The translations under genes and the position numbers were made by a program. Shown here piece after piece: positions 8,985 through 16,659 of a stretch of DNA of 43,178 nucleotides. Source of the stretch: a virus. Numbering within the stretch: position 1 is the first letter of the stretch; each line of letters starts with the position of its first letter. The notes beneath the pieces were generated by a model that searched no databases, had not been told where the DNA came from, and was given only the letters and a program-made list of their open reading frames with translations. Location: the IMG/VR virus record IMGVR_UViG_3300046777_001596, positions 1 to 43,178 of that record. One strand, written 5' to 3'.

Positions 8985-10149
8985 TTAGCTCATGAACAAT
9001 AGTTTGAGGTACGTACTTGCCCATAATCTGTCCTGTACGCTTATCAGCTACGACTACTCCTTCATCTGTACTTTGTTGTTGATCGATATCTGTAACGAAG
9101 TTAGATGCTTTGTTAAAAGGTAGAGTAGACATAAGGCCTTGCGTAATTCCATGCATATGGTCATGGAATCTAAAAAGAGTATTGAATTGCTGCCTATTTC
9201 TTCTTACATCTTTACCCATCTCTGCAAACTTATCGATCTTAGATTGCTTTGATTTCTCAGTCTTAACTTTCTCAGCCTCTTTCATCCCTTTGTTAGCAAG
9301 ATGTTGTATATAGTCATCGATATTTGGCTTGCGAATTTCACCTGGTTTTAATCCATCAGATAGTGAATTCATATAGGTTAGCAAATGATCTTTGTGTTCG
9401 CTTGGGACTTCAAAGTGTTGTGGGTAACTCTTAAGTAACTGCTCTGCGTTAGCTAGGTGTTTTTCAACTGCTTGCTGTTGCTTTGGATCATAATGTTGAG
9501 GGTTGACCTTAAATGAAGTGTCTGCAACAAAGACTTCTTTCTTGTGTCTAATTGTCTTAGGTGAGATTCCAGAACGTGCAATACCGTGTTCATCGTATTC
9601 AGTATGCAATGCTATTCCCATTGCTTTAGGAGGACCAGCATGCATGATTCCAATTCTATTTGGAACATTGTGTGTGGTCGTTCCATTGCTTTGTGGTTCC
9701 ATATTCGTTGGACGATTTGGATTGTGAGTATAAATCAAATCGCCTTGTACAGCTTTATTATCTTGAACCAAGCCTTGTGCATGCTTGAGAACATGTTTTA
9801 GTGTATCAGCTAGCCCTGGTGTCTTTCCGTGATTGCGATCGATGTCTTCATCTGTAAAATTGATCTTTGGATCTTTATTAAAAGCAGACTTTGTCGATAC
9901 TGAAACTTCACCATTTCTGTTAGCAATAATCACACTAACACCACCATCGACCTTTCTTGATACCATAATATCTTTTGAATCGCCAGTCTGATATAGCTTA
10001 TGCATCTTCTTGCCAAGAGACAAAGCAAGCTGAGCACCAGCTTTATTGTAAAGGATGTGCTTTTGATGAGGATGATCTAAGTGCATCAATTGAGCATTAA
10101 GACCTTGAAGGTCAAGTGCTTCTGTGATGAATCCATTAAACGAAATCAT
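8956..10149 (-). CDS. DUF6267-like protein with a KxDG motif
   Basis: A 397-aa protein starting MISFNGFITEALDL. The segment IMVSRKVDGGVSVII (about residues 60-75), followed by AFNKDPKINF and then AVQGDLIYT, matches the layout of the phage family I know as DUF6267 (KWDGAP, FNKNPK, VQGDLM). K-x-DG is also motif I of the covalent nucleotidyltransferases, the DNA/RNA ligases, so a ligase-like fold is possible but not shown. The family often sits with structural genes of marine T4-like phages, as here. The start overlaps the 356-aa gene by 4 bases. Confidence 0.6.
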   Translation of the reverse strand: MISFNGFITEALDLQGLNAQLMHLDHPHQKHILYNKAGAQLALSLGKKMHKLYQTGDSKDIMVSRKVDGGVSVIIANRNGEVSVSTKSAFNKDPKINFTDEDIDRNHGKTPGLADTLKHVLKHAQGLVQDNKAVQGDLIYTHNPNRPTNMEPQSNGTTTHNVPNRIGIMHAGPPKAMGIALHTEYDEHGIARSGISPKTIRHKKEVFVADTSFKVNPQHYDPKQQQAVEKHLANAEQLLKSYPQHFEVPSEHKDHLLTYMNSLSDGLKPGEIRKPNIDDYIQHLANKGMKEAEKVKTEKSKQSKIDKFAEMGKDVRRNRQQFNTLFRFHDHMHGITQGLMSTLPFNKASNFVTDIDQQQSTDEGVVVADKRTGQIMGKYVPQTIVHELRHNPRFKRS

Positions 10150-11216
10150 GGTCTTACCTTTATTTTTATGTCGTTAGGAAATTCACCAGCCTTAGAATTT
10201 CTAATTTCTACTAAGTAGTCTTGCTCATTATTTCCAAACATAATAGTAATCTGTTTAGATGATGGAGAAGGATATCTAATGTCATGGATTTTAATGTTTG
10301 AAATCAACTTAGTTAACTTATTTCTATCTAACCAAAATACCTTCCATCCATTTGCCTGCCGTCTCACGTAAAAGTAATTCATTCCCCAAGCACGTTCCAT
10401 GATCGCTTTTAACTTAGATTGATCTGGTTTTTTTACTGGAATCTTTTTTCTTGCTGGAGGAGTTTTTCCTTTGAACGTTCTGCTATCAAATCCAGCCTGA
10501 ACTAAATTAAGATCAACACCAAACGCTTCTAAGAATTCTGCACCTGGAGAATCTGGCTGCAATGTTCCTTTACTATCAAACAACGTAGCAGCACCAGAAT
10601 AACTACTAAACGTTGCACCATTAACATCCTTTAGAGAGATATACCATTTATTATTAGATTGATCAGTAAGGACAATATCACCAATAATTGCTCCTAACTT
10701 ATCAATAGGTACCCCTTCTTTTTTAGTCGATCCCTTCCTTTGCTCTACGTTTTTTATTTCTACAGACGCAAATTGTTTATTTGATTCATTCAACTGTTCA
10801 ATCAAATTTTTATACTTAGGATCTTTTTTATTCGTAGAGAATACCTTAGATAGATCGGCAATCGTTGCAGTCTCAAAGTTTTCACCCTTGTTAGCACCCC
10901 TTGCTATTACAATATCGAAGACCTGATTGTGAAGAGTGAAGTTGTAGCTTGGAAATTTGGAGCTGTTAGGTGATATTGTGTTAAATGTTATTTTTGATGC
11001 ACCAGGATAATCCTTTAGGATTTTCTGCATTGATGTTATTAGTTGTTCAGAAGTATCATTTTGTTTATTGATTAACTGCAGGCGATATTCACGCATAGAT
11101 TTAATGACCTTACCAGGCTTGCCAGCTGGAGCAAGTGGTGCAACCTGGTAGTTGTACTTAGAGAGTACAGTGTTTAACCAATTGCCAATGTCGGCAAATG
11201 ATGCGTTGTTAGTCAT
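10146..11216 (-). CDS. Conserved phage protein of unknown function
   Basis: I do not recognise this 356-aa protein. No signal peptide or transmembrane segment is visible. The middle holds FDIVIARGANKGENFE (about residues 105-120) and GDIVLTDQ..NKWYISLKDVNG (about residues 180-200). An acidic residue followed by a strand ending in S-L-K is loosely like the PD-(D/E)xK nuclease core. That is only a pattern. The gene is preceded by a GATAAATA late-type promoter and an AAGGA ribosome-binding site, and is probably expressed late with the structural genes. Confidence 0.5.
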   Translation of the reverse strand: MTNNASFADIGNWLNTVLSKYNYQVAPLAPAGKPGKVIKSMREYRLQLINKQNDTSEQLITSMQKILKDYPGASKITFNTISPNSSKFPSYNFTLHNQVFDIVIARGANKGENFETATIADLSKVFSTNKKDPKYKNLIEQLNESNKQFASVEIKNVEQRKGSTKKEGVPIDKLGAIIGDIVLTDQSNNKWYISLKDVNGATFSSYSGAATLFDSKGTLQPDSPGAEFLEAFGVDLNLVQAGFDSRTFKGKTPPARKKIPVKKPDQSKLKAIMERAWGMNYFYVRRQANGWKVFWLDRNKLTKLISNIKIHDIRYPSPSSKQITIMFGNNEQDYLVEIRNSKAGEFPNDIKIKVRP

Positions 11217-11240
11217 TAAAAATCCTTATTGTAATTATTA

Positions 11241-11248
11241 TATTTATC
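11241..11248 (-). promoter_or_regulatory. T4-type late promoter candidate
   Basis: GATAAATA on the minus strand differs from the T4 late consensus TATAAATA at one position. It sits about 25 nt before the ATG at 11216, right after the terminator of the preceding early gene, where a switch to late transcription would be expected. Confidence 0.5.
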
Positions 11249-11251
11249 AAA

Positions 11252-11277
11252 CAAAAAAGCCCTCACTCAGGAGGGCT
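11252..11277 (-). terminator. Rho-independent terminator
   Basis: On the minus strand a 7-bp stem AGCCCTC/GAGGGCT with a 6-nt loop runs into six Ts. It ends transcription of the 83-aa HTH gene. Confidence 0.85.
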
Positions 11278-11298
11278 CAAAACCTAGGTGGTTAGGTT

Positions 11299-11550
11299 TT
11301 AGCGGCTGAAGATTGAACTTCCCTGCATAGCGTATGCAGCAGCAACCATTCGACGTGAAGGAGTGCCAAGACGGTAAGCAGTCTTACCGTTTTTGGTCGT
11401 GTTGTTGTAAATCGCATACCCTTGCTCACGGAGCTCAGATACACGTGCACTAACAGAACCCTCAGTAGTGCGAAGCAGCGCAGCAATTTGCGCAGGGGTG
11501 AAACCACGGCCAGACTTAAGGACATTCAATACTTTAGTTTGTAAACTCAT
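11299..11550 (-). CDS. Small winged helix-turn-helix protein
   Basis: The start at 11550 (MSLQTKVLNVLK) is chosen because GGAG lies 6 bases upstream; an ATG 12 bases earlier has no such site. The 83-aa product has one clear helix-turn-helix (FTPAQIAALLRTTEGSVSARVSELREQG, about residues 17-44), then a beta-wing-like YAIYNNTTKNGKTAYRL. This MarR/ArsR-like layout fits sequence-specific DNA binding, perhaps regulation of phage early genes. Strong terminators flank it on both sides, so it forms its own unit. Confidence 0.7.
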   Translation of the reverse strand: MSLQTKVLNVLKSGRGFTPAQIAALLRTTEGSVSARVSELREQGYAIYNNTTKNGKTAYRLGTPSRRMVAAAYAMQGSSIFSR

Positions 11551-11572
11551 ATAATTCTCCATTATATCAACA

Positions 11573-11603
11573 AAAAATTATGCAAGGGGGCATCCCCTTG
11601 CAT
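11573..11603 (-). terminator. Rho-independent terminator
   Basis: A 10-bp stem ATGCAAGGGG/CCCCTTGCAT with a 4-nt loop is followed on the minus strand by AATTTTTTG. A second small hairpin (AGCCAA/TTGGCT, 11607-11621) lies between it and the stop of the 88-aa gene. Confidence 0.8.
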
Positions 11604-11629
11604 TTCAGCCAAAGGTTGGCTAAACTGGT

Positions 11630-11896
11630 TTAAACGCCAAGACCCATTCCAGCAAGGACAAAGTCACATGCCTTTTTGTATACTCCAGTCTTGGAATTTG
11701 TGTTATCAATTGCCTTGCAAATTTCATCTTTACGTGGCTTCTTACCACCACCAGCATTAACAATGTTCTTTGCAAATACCTTAAATTCATTCAATTCCAT
11801 CGACGCATAAGCGTTATTCAATTCAACAATTGATTGATCGCCAAGAGTGTCGTTCTTGAGGCGAGGTTTGGATGAAGATTGGGTAGAGAAAGTCAT
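11630..11896 (-). CDS. Small hypothetical protein
   Basis: The ATG at 11896 begins one base after the stop of the upstream gene (TAATATG), so the two are coupled. The long frame extending to 12049 overlaps that gene and is ignored. The 88-aa product, MTFSTQSSSKPRLKND..., is mostly helical and basic. It contains NAGGGKKPRKDEICKAID and ends VLAGMGLGV. Family and function are not recognised. Its position among small early genes suggests a host-takeover or regulatory role, but this is inference. Confidence 0.6.
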   Translation of the reverse strand: MTFSTQSSSKPRLKNDTLGDQSIVELNNAYASMELNEFKVFAKNIVNAGGGKKPRKDEICKAIDNTNSKTGVYKKACDFVLAGMGLGV

Positions 11897-11897
11897 A

Positions 11898-12233
11898 TTA
11901 GACAAGTCCTTGAAACATGTTAGAGAAGATTGCACGTTGACGAACGAATTCCTCTTTCGTAAGCTGGATTCCATCTGCTTTTGCAGCCTCAAATGCTTTG
12001 TCGTTGGAATCTTGAAGTACACGAACCTCTGCAGCAGCCTTAACAGCAACTGCTTTCTTCACTGCACGGGGCGAAGTACCAATCGACTTATTAGCTTGAC
12101 TCATCAACACACGAGCGTAATTCGTTGAAACATCGATCTTTGATTGAATCTCTGCAAGAAGCTGCTTTGTGGTAGCTTGACCATTGTGAGCTTTAAGAAT
12201 GCTTGTCACGACAGAAAGATTTGTTTGTTTCAT
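11898..12233 (-). CDS. Small early protein, HTH-like N-terminus
   Basis: A 111-aa protein, MKQTNLSVVTSILKAHNGQATTKQLLAEIQ... The first 50 residues look like a helix-turn-helix of the kind used to start small nucleic-acid-binding proteins (TTKQLLAEIQSKIDVSTNYARVLMSQ). A basic, Ala/Lys-rich linker and a helical C-terminus follow (LTKEEFVRQRAIFSNMF). It is transcribed from the strong promoter at 12259-12286 and starts with ATG after an AATTCTCC-complement (GGAGAATT) site. The exact role is unknown. Confidence 0.65.
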   Translation of the reverse strand: MKQTNLSVVTSILKAHNGQATTKQLLAEIQSKIDVSTNYARVLMSQANKSIGTSPRAVKKAVAVKAAAEVRVLQDSNDKAFEAAKADGIQLTKEEFVRQRAIFSNMFQGLV

Positions 12234-12258
12234 TGATTAATTCTCCAATTGAACCTTC

Positions 12259-12286
12259 ATTATACACGATACTGAGTATATGTCAA
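12259..12286 (-). promoter_or_regulatory. Sigma70-type early promoter
   Basis: TTGACA (12281-12286), a 16-bp spacer and TATAAT (12259-12264) on the minus strand, 26 bp before the start at 12233. Both boxes match consensus, so host RNA polymerase should use it early. Confidence 0.85.
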
Positions 12287-12314
12287 CAGCTAGTAACATA
12301 TTGATTTGAAAGAA

Positions 12315-12791
12315 CTATTCGTCTTCCTCTTCTTCCATCATACTCATGATATCATCACTGATGCCCATTGCATCGTCAATATCAGTTGGAATGTTCTCTA
12401 ACACCCAATCCAAGTCATTTTGCATCTCAAAATGCTCTTCATCGTCTTCTGATGTGTACTTACCACAAAAAAGCATTCCAGGCTCATAGTAATATGCTTC
12501 TACTTGAAAGCCAAGGTCAGTCATCTTCCTGTAGAATTCAATCGGAGGAGACCATGCAGTGTCAATAATAGCAGTAACAAAATTCTCACCTTGCTCAGAG
12601 ATTTGACCCCCTGCATCCCATTTAGTACCCCACTCAGCTACATTGTAAGCATACCAATTATCGCCTTTTTGATTAGGATTAGGTGCAAACTCTTCAAACA
12701 GCTTTTCACTCTCTACACCGTTGATTACACGCTCGATCATCTTAGGTGATTCGTGCTTGAAGGTTACTCGATTAAGACACCAATTTGGCAT
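12315..12791 (-). CDS. YubB/Api92-like ferredoxin-fold protein (DUF1281-like)
   Basis: The start at 12791 is chosen because GGAG lies 7 bases upstream. The 158-aa protein opens MPNWCLNRVTF and carries FEEFAPNP, WYAYNVAEWGTKWDAGG and FVTAIIDTAWSPP. This is the hallmark order of the DUF1281/YubB family found on plasmids and in phages (MPNWC.N, P.P, WGTKWD, TAWSPP). The C-terminus is an acidic tail (MMEEEEDE). The family's biochemical function is not known. It lies between early genes, just downstream of a terminator. Confidence 0.8.
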   Translation of the reverse strand: MPNWCLNRVTFKHESPKMIERVINGVESEKLFEEFAPNPNQKGDNWYAYNVAEWGTKWDAGGQISEQGENFVTAIIDTAWSPPIEFYRKMTDLGFQVEAYYYEPGMLFCGKYTSEDDEEHFEMQNDLDWVLENIPTDIDDAMGISDDIMSMMEEEEDE

Positions 12792-12802
12792 TTGTTTCTC
12801 CA

Positions 12803-12830
12803 AAAGAAAGGGGAGTATACCCCCTTTTTA
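12803..12830 (-). terminator. Rho-independent terminator
   Basis: Minus-strand hairpin AAAGGGG/CCCCTTT with a short GTATACT-type loop, followed by CTTTTG. It lies directly after the stop at 12832. Confidence 0.7.
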
Positions 12831-12831
12831 A

Positions 12832-13368
12832 TTAAGCTGCAATCTTACGAAGTTCAGTAATCTCGAGATCTTCGTCGTCAGAACCAACAACAACCTTCGG
12901 TTCTGCTTTTGCCTTTGCAACCTTAGCCTTAGCAGGCTTCGCAGGCTTCTCTGCAGGCGCAGATACTTCACCAGCATCACGCTTAGCGTTGTAGAAGTAG
13001 GTCGTAGCACCAGCTTTCGTCATTCCAAGCTCTTGCATGAACATCTGAATAACGCCCTCGCGAGGCATGGAACCACGATTCTTGTAGATCTCCAAAGCAC
13101 GTTCAGCTTTGGTAGGACCAGATTTAGAAGATTTTACAGCTTTAGTAGATGATTTAGAAGTAACGCTCACTTTTTTGACTCCTTTGTCAAGATGAAAATA
13201 ACCACGCGGGTCAACAAAACCGATTCGGTCATGCAGCTCCTTGCGTGAGATGCTTTCGCGAATCAAAACTTCCTCTGCGGAAGGAACTGGAAGGTTCTTT
13301 GCACGGAACTCGTCTTGAATGTCCTTGATTGTGAAAGAACCGTAAACTTTTGTGTGTTCGCTAATCAT
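12832..13368 (-). CDS. Early protein with a phage peptide-fold C-terminal domain
   Basis: The start at 13368 (MISEHTKVYG) is preferred. It has AGG 8 bases upstream, and the longer frame begins inside the promoter at 13394-13422. The 178-aa product has an N-terminal region with FTIKDIQDEFRAKNL, a Ser/Lys linker, and a domain at about residues 85-135 (ALEIYKNRGSMPREGVIQMF, then GMTKAGATTYFYNAKR). I know the latter as a recurrent module in phage proteins. An Ala/Lys/Pro-rich basic tail and an acidic end follow. Nucleic-acid binding is plausible but not shown. Confidence 0.6.
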   Translation of the reverse strand: MISEHTKVYGSFTIKDIQDEFRAKNLPVPSAEEVLIRESISRKELHDRIGFVDPRGYFHLDKGVKKVSVTSKSSTKAVKSSKSGPTKAERALEIYKNRGSMPREGVIQMFMQELGMTKAGATTYFYNAKRDAGEVSAPAEKPAKPAKAKVAKAKAEPKVVVGSDDEDLEITELRKIAA

Positions 13369-13393
13369 GTTGGTTTCCTCAGTTGATGTATCC

Positions 13394-13422
13394 ATTATCT
13401 CAGAAAACTCCAAAAAGGTCAA
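13394..13422 (-). promoter_or_regulatory. Sigma70-type early promoter
   Basis: TTGACC (13417-13422), a 17-bp spacer and GATAAT (13394-13399) on the minus strand, just before the start at 13368. It excludes the longer in-frame N-terminus as coding. Confidence 0.75.
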
Positions 13423-13442
13423 CGGGTAAATTCTCAGTTAAA

Positions 13443-13643
13443 TCAAGCATTTACAAAATTTCTTTTCCCTGCAGCAACTAACTGCAGCATTTCTGCTACT
13501 TCAATACCATAGAAATACGTCAGAGTCTTCCAAACTGATTCAGCAACAGTGTTGTAAGCTCTAAATCCACGATAGAGATTTTGGAATTTAGTCAAATCCT
13601 TACGCTCTTTAGCGTATTGTTCAGCAAGTTTCAAATATTTCAT
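13443..13643 (-). CDS. Small hypothetical early protein
   Basis: A 66-aa protein (MKYLKLAEQYAKERKDLTKF...), preceded by GGAAATACA as ribosome-binding site. It is largely helical, with aromatic and basic residues (YRGFRAYNTV, WKTLTYFYGIEVAEML). No signal peptide or known motif is seen. It follows the 78-aa gene by 11 bases, so the two are probably cotranscribed from the promoter at 13923-13950. Confidence 0.6.
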   Translation of the reverse strand: MKYLKLAEQYAKERKDLTKFQNLYRGFRAYNTVAESVWKTLTYFYGIEVAEMLQLVAAGKRNFVNA

Positions 13644-13654
13644 TGTATTTCCAA

Positions 13655-13891
13655 TTAAGCAGTTGCAGAATCGATTTCAACTTTCATGATCTTCATGTAG
13701 CTATCCGTTGCAGCCATGAATTGGTTGGAATGCAGCTTTCGGTCGTACCTTCCAATCACATTCTCAATAACCATGAACGGAACCATCGTATTTGACGCAT
13801 TTTTGACAATCTTGACGCTTTTTACTGTTCCTTCGAGGATTCCAGCTAGTGAAACCCAACTAATCTTCGTTCCTGGTTCAATCGTGTTCAT
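13655..13891 (-). CDS. Small hypothetical protein, beta-rich
   Basis: The start at 13891 has GGAAAA upstream; the frame continues to 14035 but that part overlaps the promoter. The 78-aa product (MNTIEPGTKISWVSLAGILEGTVKSVKIV...) looks like a small SH3- or KOW-like barrel: alternating strands with G-T-V-K repeats, then VIENVIGRYDRK. Such barrels often bind RNA or protein. The function is unknown. Confidence 0.6.
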   Translation of the reverse strand: MNTIEPGTKISWVSLAGILEGTVKSVKIVKNASNTMVPFMVIENVIGRYDRKLHSNQFMAATDSYMKIMKVEIDSATA

Positions 13892-13922
13892 TTGTTTTTC
13901 CGTTTGTTTGTTCAATATGTCC

Positions 13923-13950
13923 ATCTTACAGATAATTTGGATTTGGTCAA
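13923..13950 (-). promoter_or_regulatory. Sigma70-like early promoter
   Basis: TTGACC (13945-13950), a 16-bp spacer and TAAGAT (13923-13928) on the minus strand, about 30 bp before the start at 13891. Confidence 0.65.
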
Positions 13951-14003
13951 CAGCAAACGTAACATTTAGGTAACTGCTTGAAAGTAAAGGAAATAATGTC
14001 CTA

Positions 14004-14414
14004 CTAAACTGTATGGGTATTTTGTTCCCGTGCAATCAGGTTCAACACTGCAGTACTATGCTTGCAATAACGTCTAAACTGGAATCCAGTGCAGTCGCAG
14101 CTAGCCTTTCCGTTATCAACGGTTACGATGTATTCTGATTGTTTGGATTTTGACTTGACACTAAAAGTTCTTAGCGTAGTAGGCTGTTCATCGCTCTGAT
14201 AGCCAACAACTCGCTCAAGAGCAATGATTCTTGTCATGCCATCGTTAGTCTTAATCGTTACATGCTTGGAGGGATTCTCCAACCACTTAGGATTAGCGAC
14301 AACGACGCCATGGTGGGTTGTAAAATTGAAGTCTTCCTTGCGATAAATGTAATGCGAAGGAAACTTCGTCGTGATTTCTACTGATTGGCCGATTGTGTAC
14401 ATGAAGCAGATCAT
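14004..14414 (-). CDS. SWIM zinc-finger-like protein
   Basis: A 136-aa protein with N-terminal beta-rich segments (SVEITTKFPSHYIY, THHGVVVANPKW, VTIKTNDGMTRIIAL) and, near the C-terminus, ASCDCTGFQFRRYCKH. This fits the C-x-C-x(n)-C-x-H zinc pattern of SWIM domains, which bind DNA or protein partners. The second in-frame ATG (14402, MYTIGQ) may be the true start, because the promoter -10 box at 14410-14415 overlaps the first ATG. It is probably a small nucleic-acid-binding or regulatory early protein. Confidence 0.65.
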   Translation of the reverse strand: MICFMYTIGQSVEITTKFPSHYIYRKEDFNFTTHHGVVVANPKWLENPSKHVTIKTNDGMTRIIALERVVGYQSDEQPTTLRTFSVKSKSKQSEYIVTVDNGKASCDCTGFQFRRYCKHSTAVLNLIAREQNTHTV

Positions 14415-14438
14415 ATAGGATCCACTTCAAGAGGTCAA
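14410..14438 (-). promoter_or_regulatory. Sigma70-like early promoter overlapping a start codon
   Basis: TTGACC (14433-14438), a 17-bp spacer and TATGAT (14410-14415) on the minus strand. The -10 box overlaps the first possible ATG (14414). A start point about 7 bases on would lie at the second ATG (14402), so a leaderless message is possible. Confidence 0.6.
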
Positions 14439-14444
14439 CAGATG

Positions 14445-14624
14445 TTACTTTTTGAGATCTTTGATTTTCTTATCGAGTACTTTATTGAAGTCGTCTGCTG
14501 TGATGATTTCATCATCTATCACAAGGTCTATTGTTTCCTCAATTCCTCGTTTAATTCCAGCCTGATAGCATGCGTAACATGCAAGTAAGAGAAGTGCAAT
14601 TTCTATGATTTCATAAGTTGACAT
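14445..14624 (-). CDS. Small single-TM protein
   Basis: A 59-aa product: MSTYEIIEIALLLLACYACYQ, then IKRGIEETIDLVIDDEII and a lysine-rich end. One N-terminal hydrophobic helix with Cys residues is followed by a charged helical tail, as in a membrane-anchored small phage protein. Its ATG overlaps the last 14 bases of the HExxH gene, which suggests translational coupling. The function is unknown. Confidence 0.6.
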   Translation of the reverse strand: MSTYEIIEIALLLLACYACYQAGIKRGIEETIDLVIDDEIITADDFNKVLDKKIKDLKK

Positions 14625-15237
14625 GCGGAAGCCACTTTTTAGTTTGTTTGATTAGGTCATTTTTTACTTGAACCCAAGGCTGCCCTCTAAAGATACTTTT
14701 ATAATAATTATAAGAACTTAGTTTCCTAGTCTTATCAATATTCTCAAGAACGTAAAGAGGATTTTTCTTTGGATAGTAAAAAAGAGTTTCTAGTGCAATA
14801 TCGTGAGCATACGCATGAATTTCTTCAGGATCTGCTAGGTAGATTGCTTCACTTTGCTTGTACTTCTTTCTAAAGTCCTTTTTAGAAATCTTATACCGCT
14901 TATCATACTTATACTTTTGTTGACGCTGATGTATCGTCTCGTGCTTAATTGTTTGAGATACTAAGAAGGAAAACTCTGTTAGGTCACTAATTAGTAACTT
15001 TTTAATCTTAGTTGCGTGAACAACATTGACAGCTCTTTGATCATCAACTGGATCATACCAACCTGAGACTGATAAAAAGTATGGAAGGAAATAGACGTTC
15101 TTTTCACTGTGGAAAGTAAGGGTTGGAGTACCAAATTCTTGATTGAGCACTTCTATTAATTGTTTCCTTGAGACTGTTCCTTGATAGATAGGAAGGATTG
15201 CATTTTCAACTTGTTCGACAGTAGGTCCTAGTCTCAT
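14611..15237 (-). CDS. HExxH putative zinc-dependent protein
   Basis: A 208-aa protein with the zincin-type sequence HETIH at about residue 99 in a helical context (VSQTIKHETIHQRQQ). A downstream acidic helix (DPEEIHAYAHDIALET) could supply the third ligand. This points to a zinc metallopeptidase-like protein, though activity is not proven and no signal peptide is visible. The start has GGAG, and an AATAAATA late-type box lies 19 bases before the ATG. It sits just downstream of the helicase gene. Substrate unknown. Confidence 0.6.
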   Translation of the reverse strand: MRLGPTVEQVENAILPIYQGTVSRKQLIEVLNQEFGTPTLTFHSEKNVYFLPYFLSVSGWYDPVDDQRAVNVVHATKIKKLLISDLTEFSFLVSQTIKHETIHQRQQKYKYDKRYKISKKDFRKKYKQSEAIYLADPEEIHAYAHDIALETLFYYPKKNPLYVLENIDKTRKLSSYNYYKSIFRGQPWVQVKNDLIKQTKKWLPHVNL

Positions 15238-15255
15238 AAGGTACTCCTTTTACTT

Positions 15256-15263
15256 TATTTATT
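15256..15263 (-). promoter_or_regulatory. Late-promoter-like box
   Basis: AATAAATA on the minus strand, one mismatch from TATAAATA, straddles the stop of the helicase gene and lies shortly before the ATG at 15237. Confidence 0.35.
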
Positions 15264-16659
15264 AAACCTTAATCGATGAAAAGTCTACTCCCTTCTTGAT
15301 TGTCTGCATAAAGTTTATGTCTTCGAATGCATCTTCTTTATTCTTAAAATTAGAATCAGATATATCCTGCTGAGCTACAGCTTCTAAATCATATAGTCTC
15401 ATCTTTGCACGATCAATTCCAACCATAAACCTTTTAAAGTTATTCGGATCACTATAACGATTCTTTAGCTGCTTAACCATAATCTGATTCATCTTTTGTA
15501 GATCTTCAGTAGATATCAAGGCAAACATAAAGTCTGCTGTAGCAGGTAAACCAAACGATTCTGAAGTATCTGTCAATTCTACATCAGTGTTTGAATAACC
15601 AGAACGTGTCGTTTGAGTAGCTGATACAATAGGCACATTGAACTCCACAGCCATTCCTCTCAACTCTTCAGCAATCCCCTTAATTAGTGTATAAGAGTTA
15701 ACATTGGCACCAGGCTTATACCTAGCGCTTGCACAGATATTTAAGTAATCAACAAAAATGATATCAGGAACAAATGAGCGCTTTAACTTTAATTCATTCA
15801 GTAGAGCCTTAAAGTGGCCAACGTGTGCAGAAGATGTAGGATATTCCTTCACTATCAGTCTACCCATTGCCTTTGCTGATATCTTTTGAATCCTATCTTC
15901 AAAGATAGATTTAGGAAGATCTGGCAATTGATCTAACTCTATGTTCAGCAAGTTTGCATCGATACGTTCTGCAATCCTTTCTTCAGCCATCTCTAAAGTA
16001 ATATAAAGAACGTTCTTTCCTTGCGTCAACGCCCCAGCAGCAACATGACACATAAACAAAGACTTGCCAACACCTGTGCCAGCAAGAGCGATATTAAGAG
16101 TTTTATTAGGGAGTCCACCTTTGGTAATCTTGTTAAATAAGTCGATATCAAAAGGTATTCTCGATTCAACACGATGATAGAAATCGTAACGATCGCTAGA
16201 GTTATCAAAATAATCGTGACCGACAGAATTATCAAAGCATACACCTAGTGCCTCCTGTAATAGTGAAGGGATACCGTCCTTAGATAGTTTCTTTTCTCCT
16301 CCATCTAAGATCGATATCGAAGTCATAATTGCATTGTATACAGCTTTCTCTTTACAGAAGTTTTCTGTCTCAGTAAGTAGCCATTCGAGGTTTGATTTTT
16401 CTGGTTGTAGAGATTGAATTGTTTCTACAACATCCTTATAAGTTTGCTCTTTTAGTGATGAGTCATTCTGACATGCAATGACAAGTGCTTCTGATGTTGG
16501 ACAACTGTTGTACTTGTCAACAAATTGCTTAATGTGTTTGTATATCGTTAGGTCATTCGAGTCATTAAAGTATTCTTCTTTAAGAAAGGGGAACACACGA
16601 CGCATGTAATCTTCGTCGTGCATCAAGTTTTTAAGGATTGTTAGTTCTATTCGATTCAT
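15262..16659 (-). CDS. 41: Replicative DNA helicase (gp41/DnaB type)
   Basis: A 465-aa protein. The N-terminal primase-interaction region is followed by a RecA-like motor with Walker A GTGVGKS (about residue 194) in LNIALAGTGVGKSLFM. LYITLEMAEERIAERIDAN is the DnaB motif H1a-like segment. Walker B is PDIIFVDYLNI, and VSATQTTRSGYSN is a sensor-like loop. This is the hexameric helicase that unwinds DNA ahead of the phage polymerase. Length and motifs match T4 gp41. It overlaps the 97-aa gene and forms a series with uvsX. Confidence 0.95.
   Translation of the reverse strand: MNRIELTILKNLMHDEDYMRRVFPFLKEEYFNDSNDLTIYKHIKQFVDKYNSCPTSEALVIACQNDSSLKEQTYKDVVETIQSLQPEKSNLEWLLTETENFCKEKAVYNAIMTSISILDGGEKKLSKDGIPSLLQEALGVCFDNSVGHDYFDNSSDRYDFYHRVESRIPFDIDLFNKITKGGLPNKTLNIALAGTGVGKSLFMCHVAAGALTQGKNVLYITLEMAEERIAERIDANLLNIELDQLPDLPKSIFEDRIQKISAKAMGRLIVKEYPTSSAHVGHFKALLNELKLKRSFVPDIIFVDYLNICASARYKPGANVNSYTLIKGIAEELRGMAVEFNVPIVSATQTTRSGYSNTDVELTDTSESFGLPATADFMFALISTEDLQKMNQIMVKQLKNRYSDPNNFKRFMVGIDRAKMRLYDLEAVAQQDISDSNFKNKEDAFEDINFMQTIKKGVDFSSIKV

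Noticed and set aside
11538-11566. Promoter before the HTH gene
   Set aside because: A TATAAT is present, but the best -35 is only 13 bp away and lies in a terminator, so I did not call it.
12900-13422. Extended N-terminus of the 178-aa gene (TTG start at 13422)
   Set aside because: The first part would overlap a good sigma70 promoter and lacks an SD. The ATG at 13368 has both a suitable SD and correct spacing.
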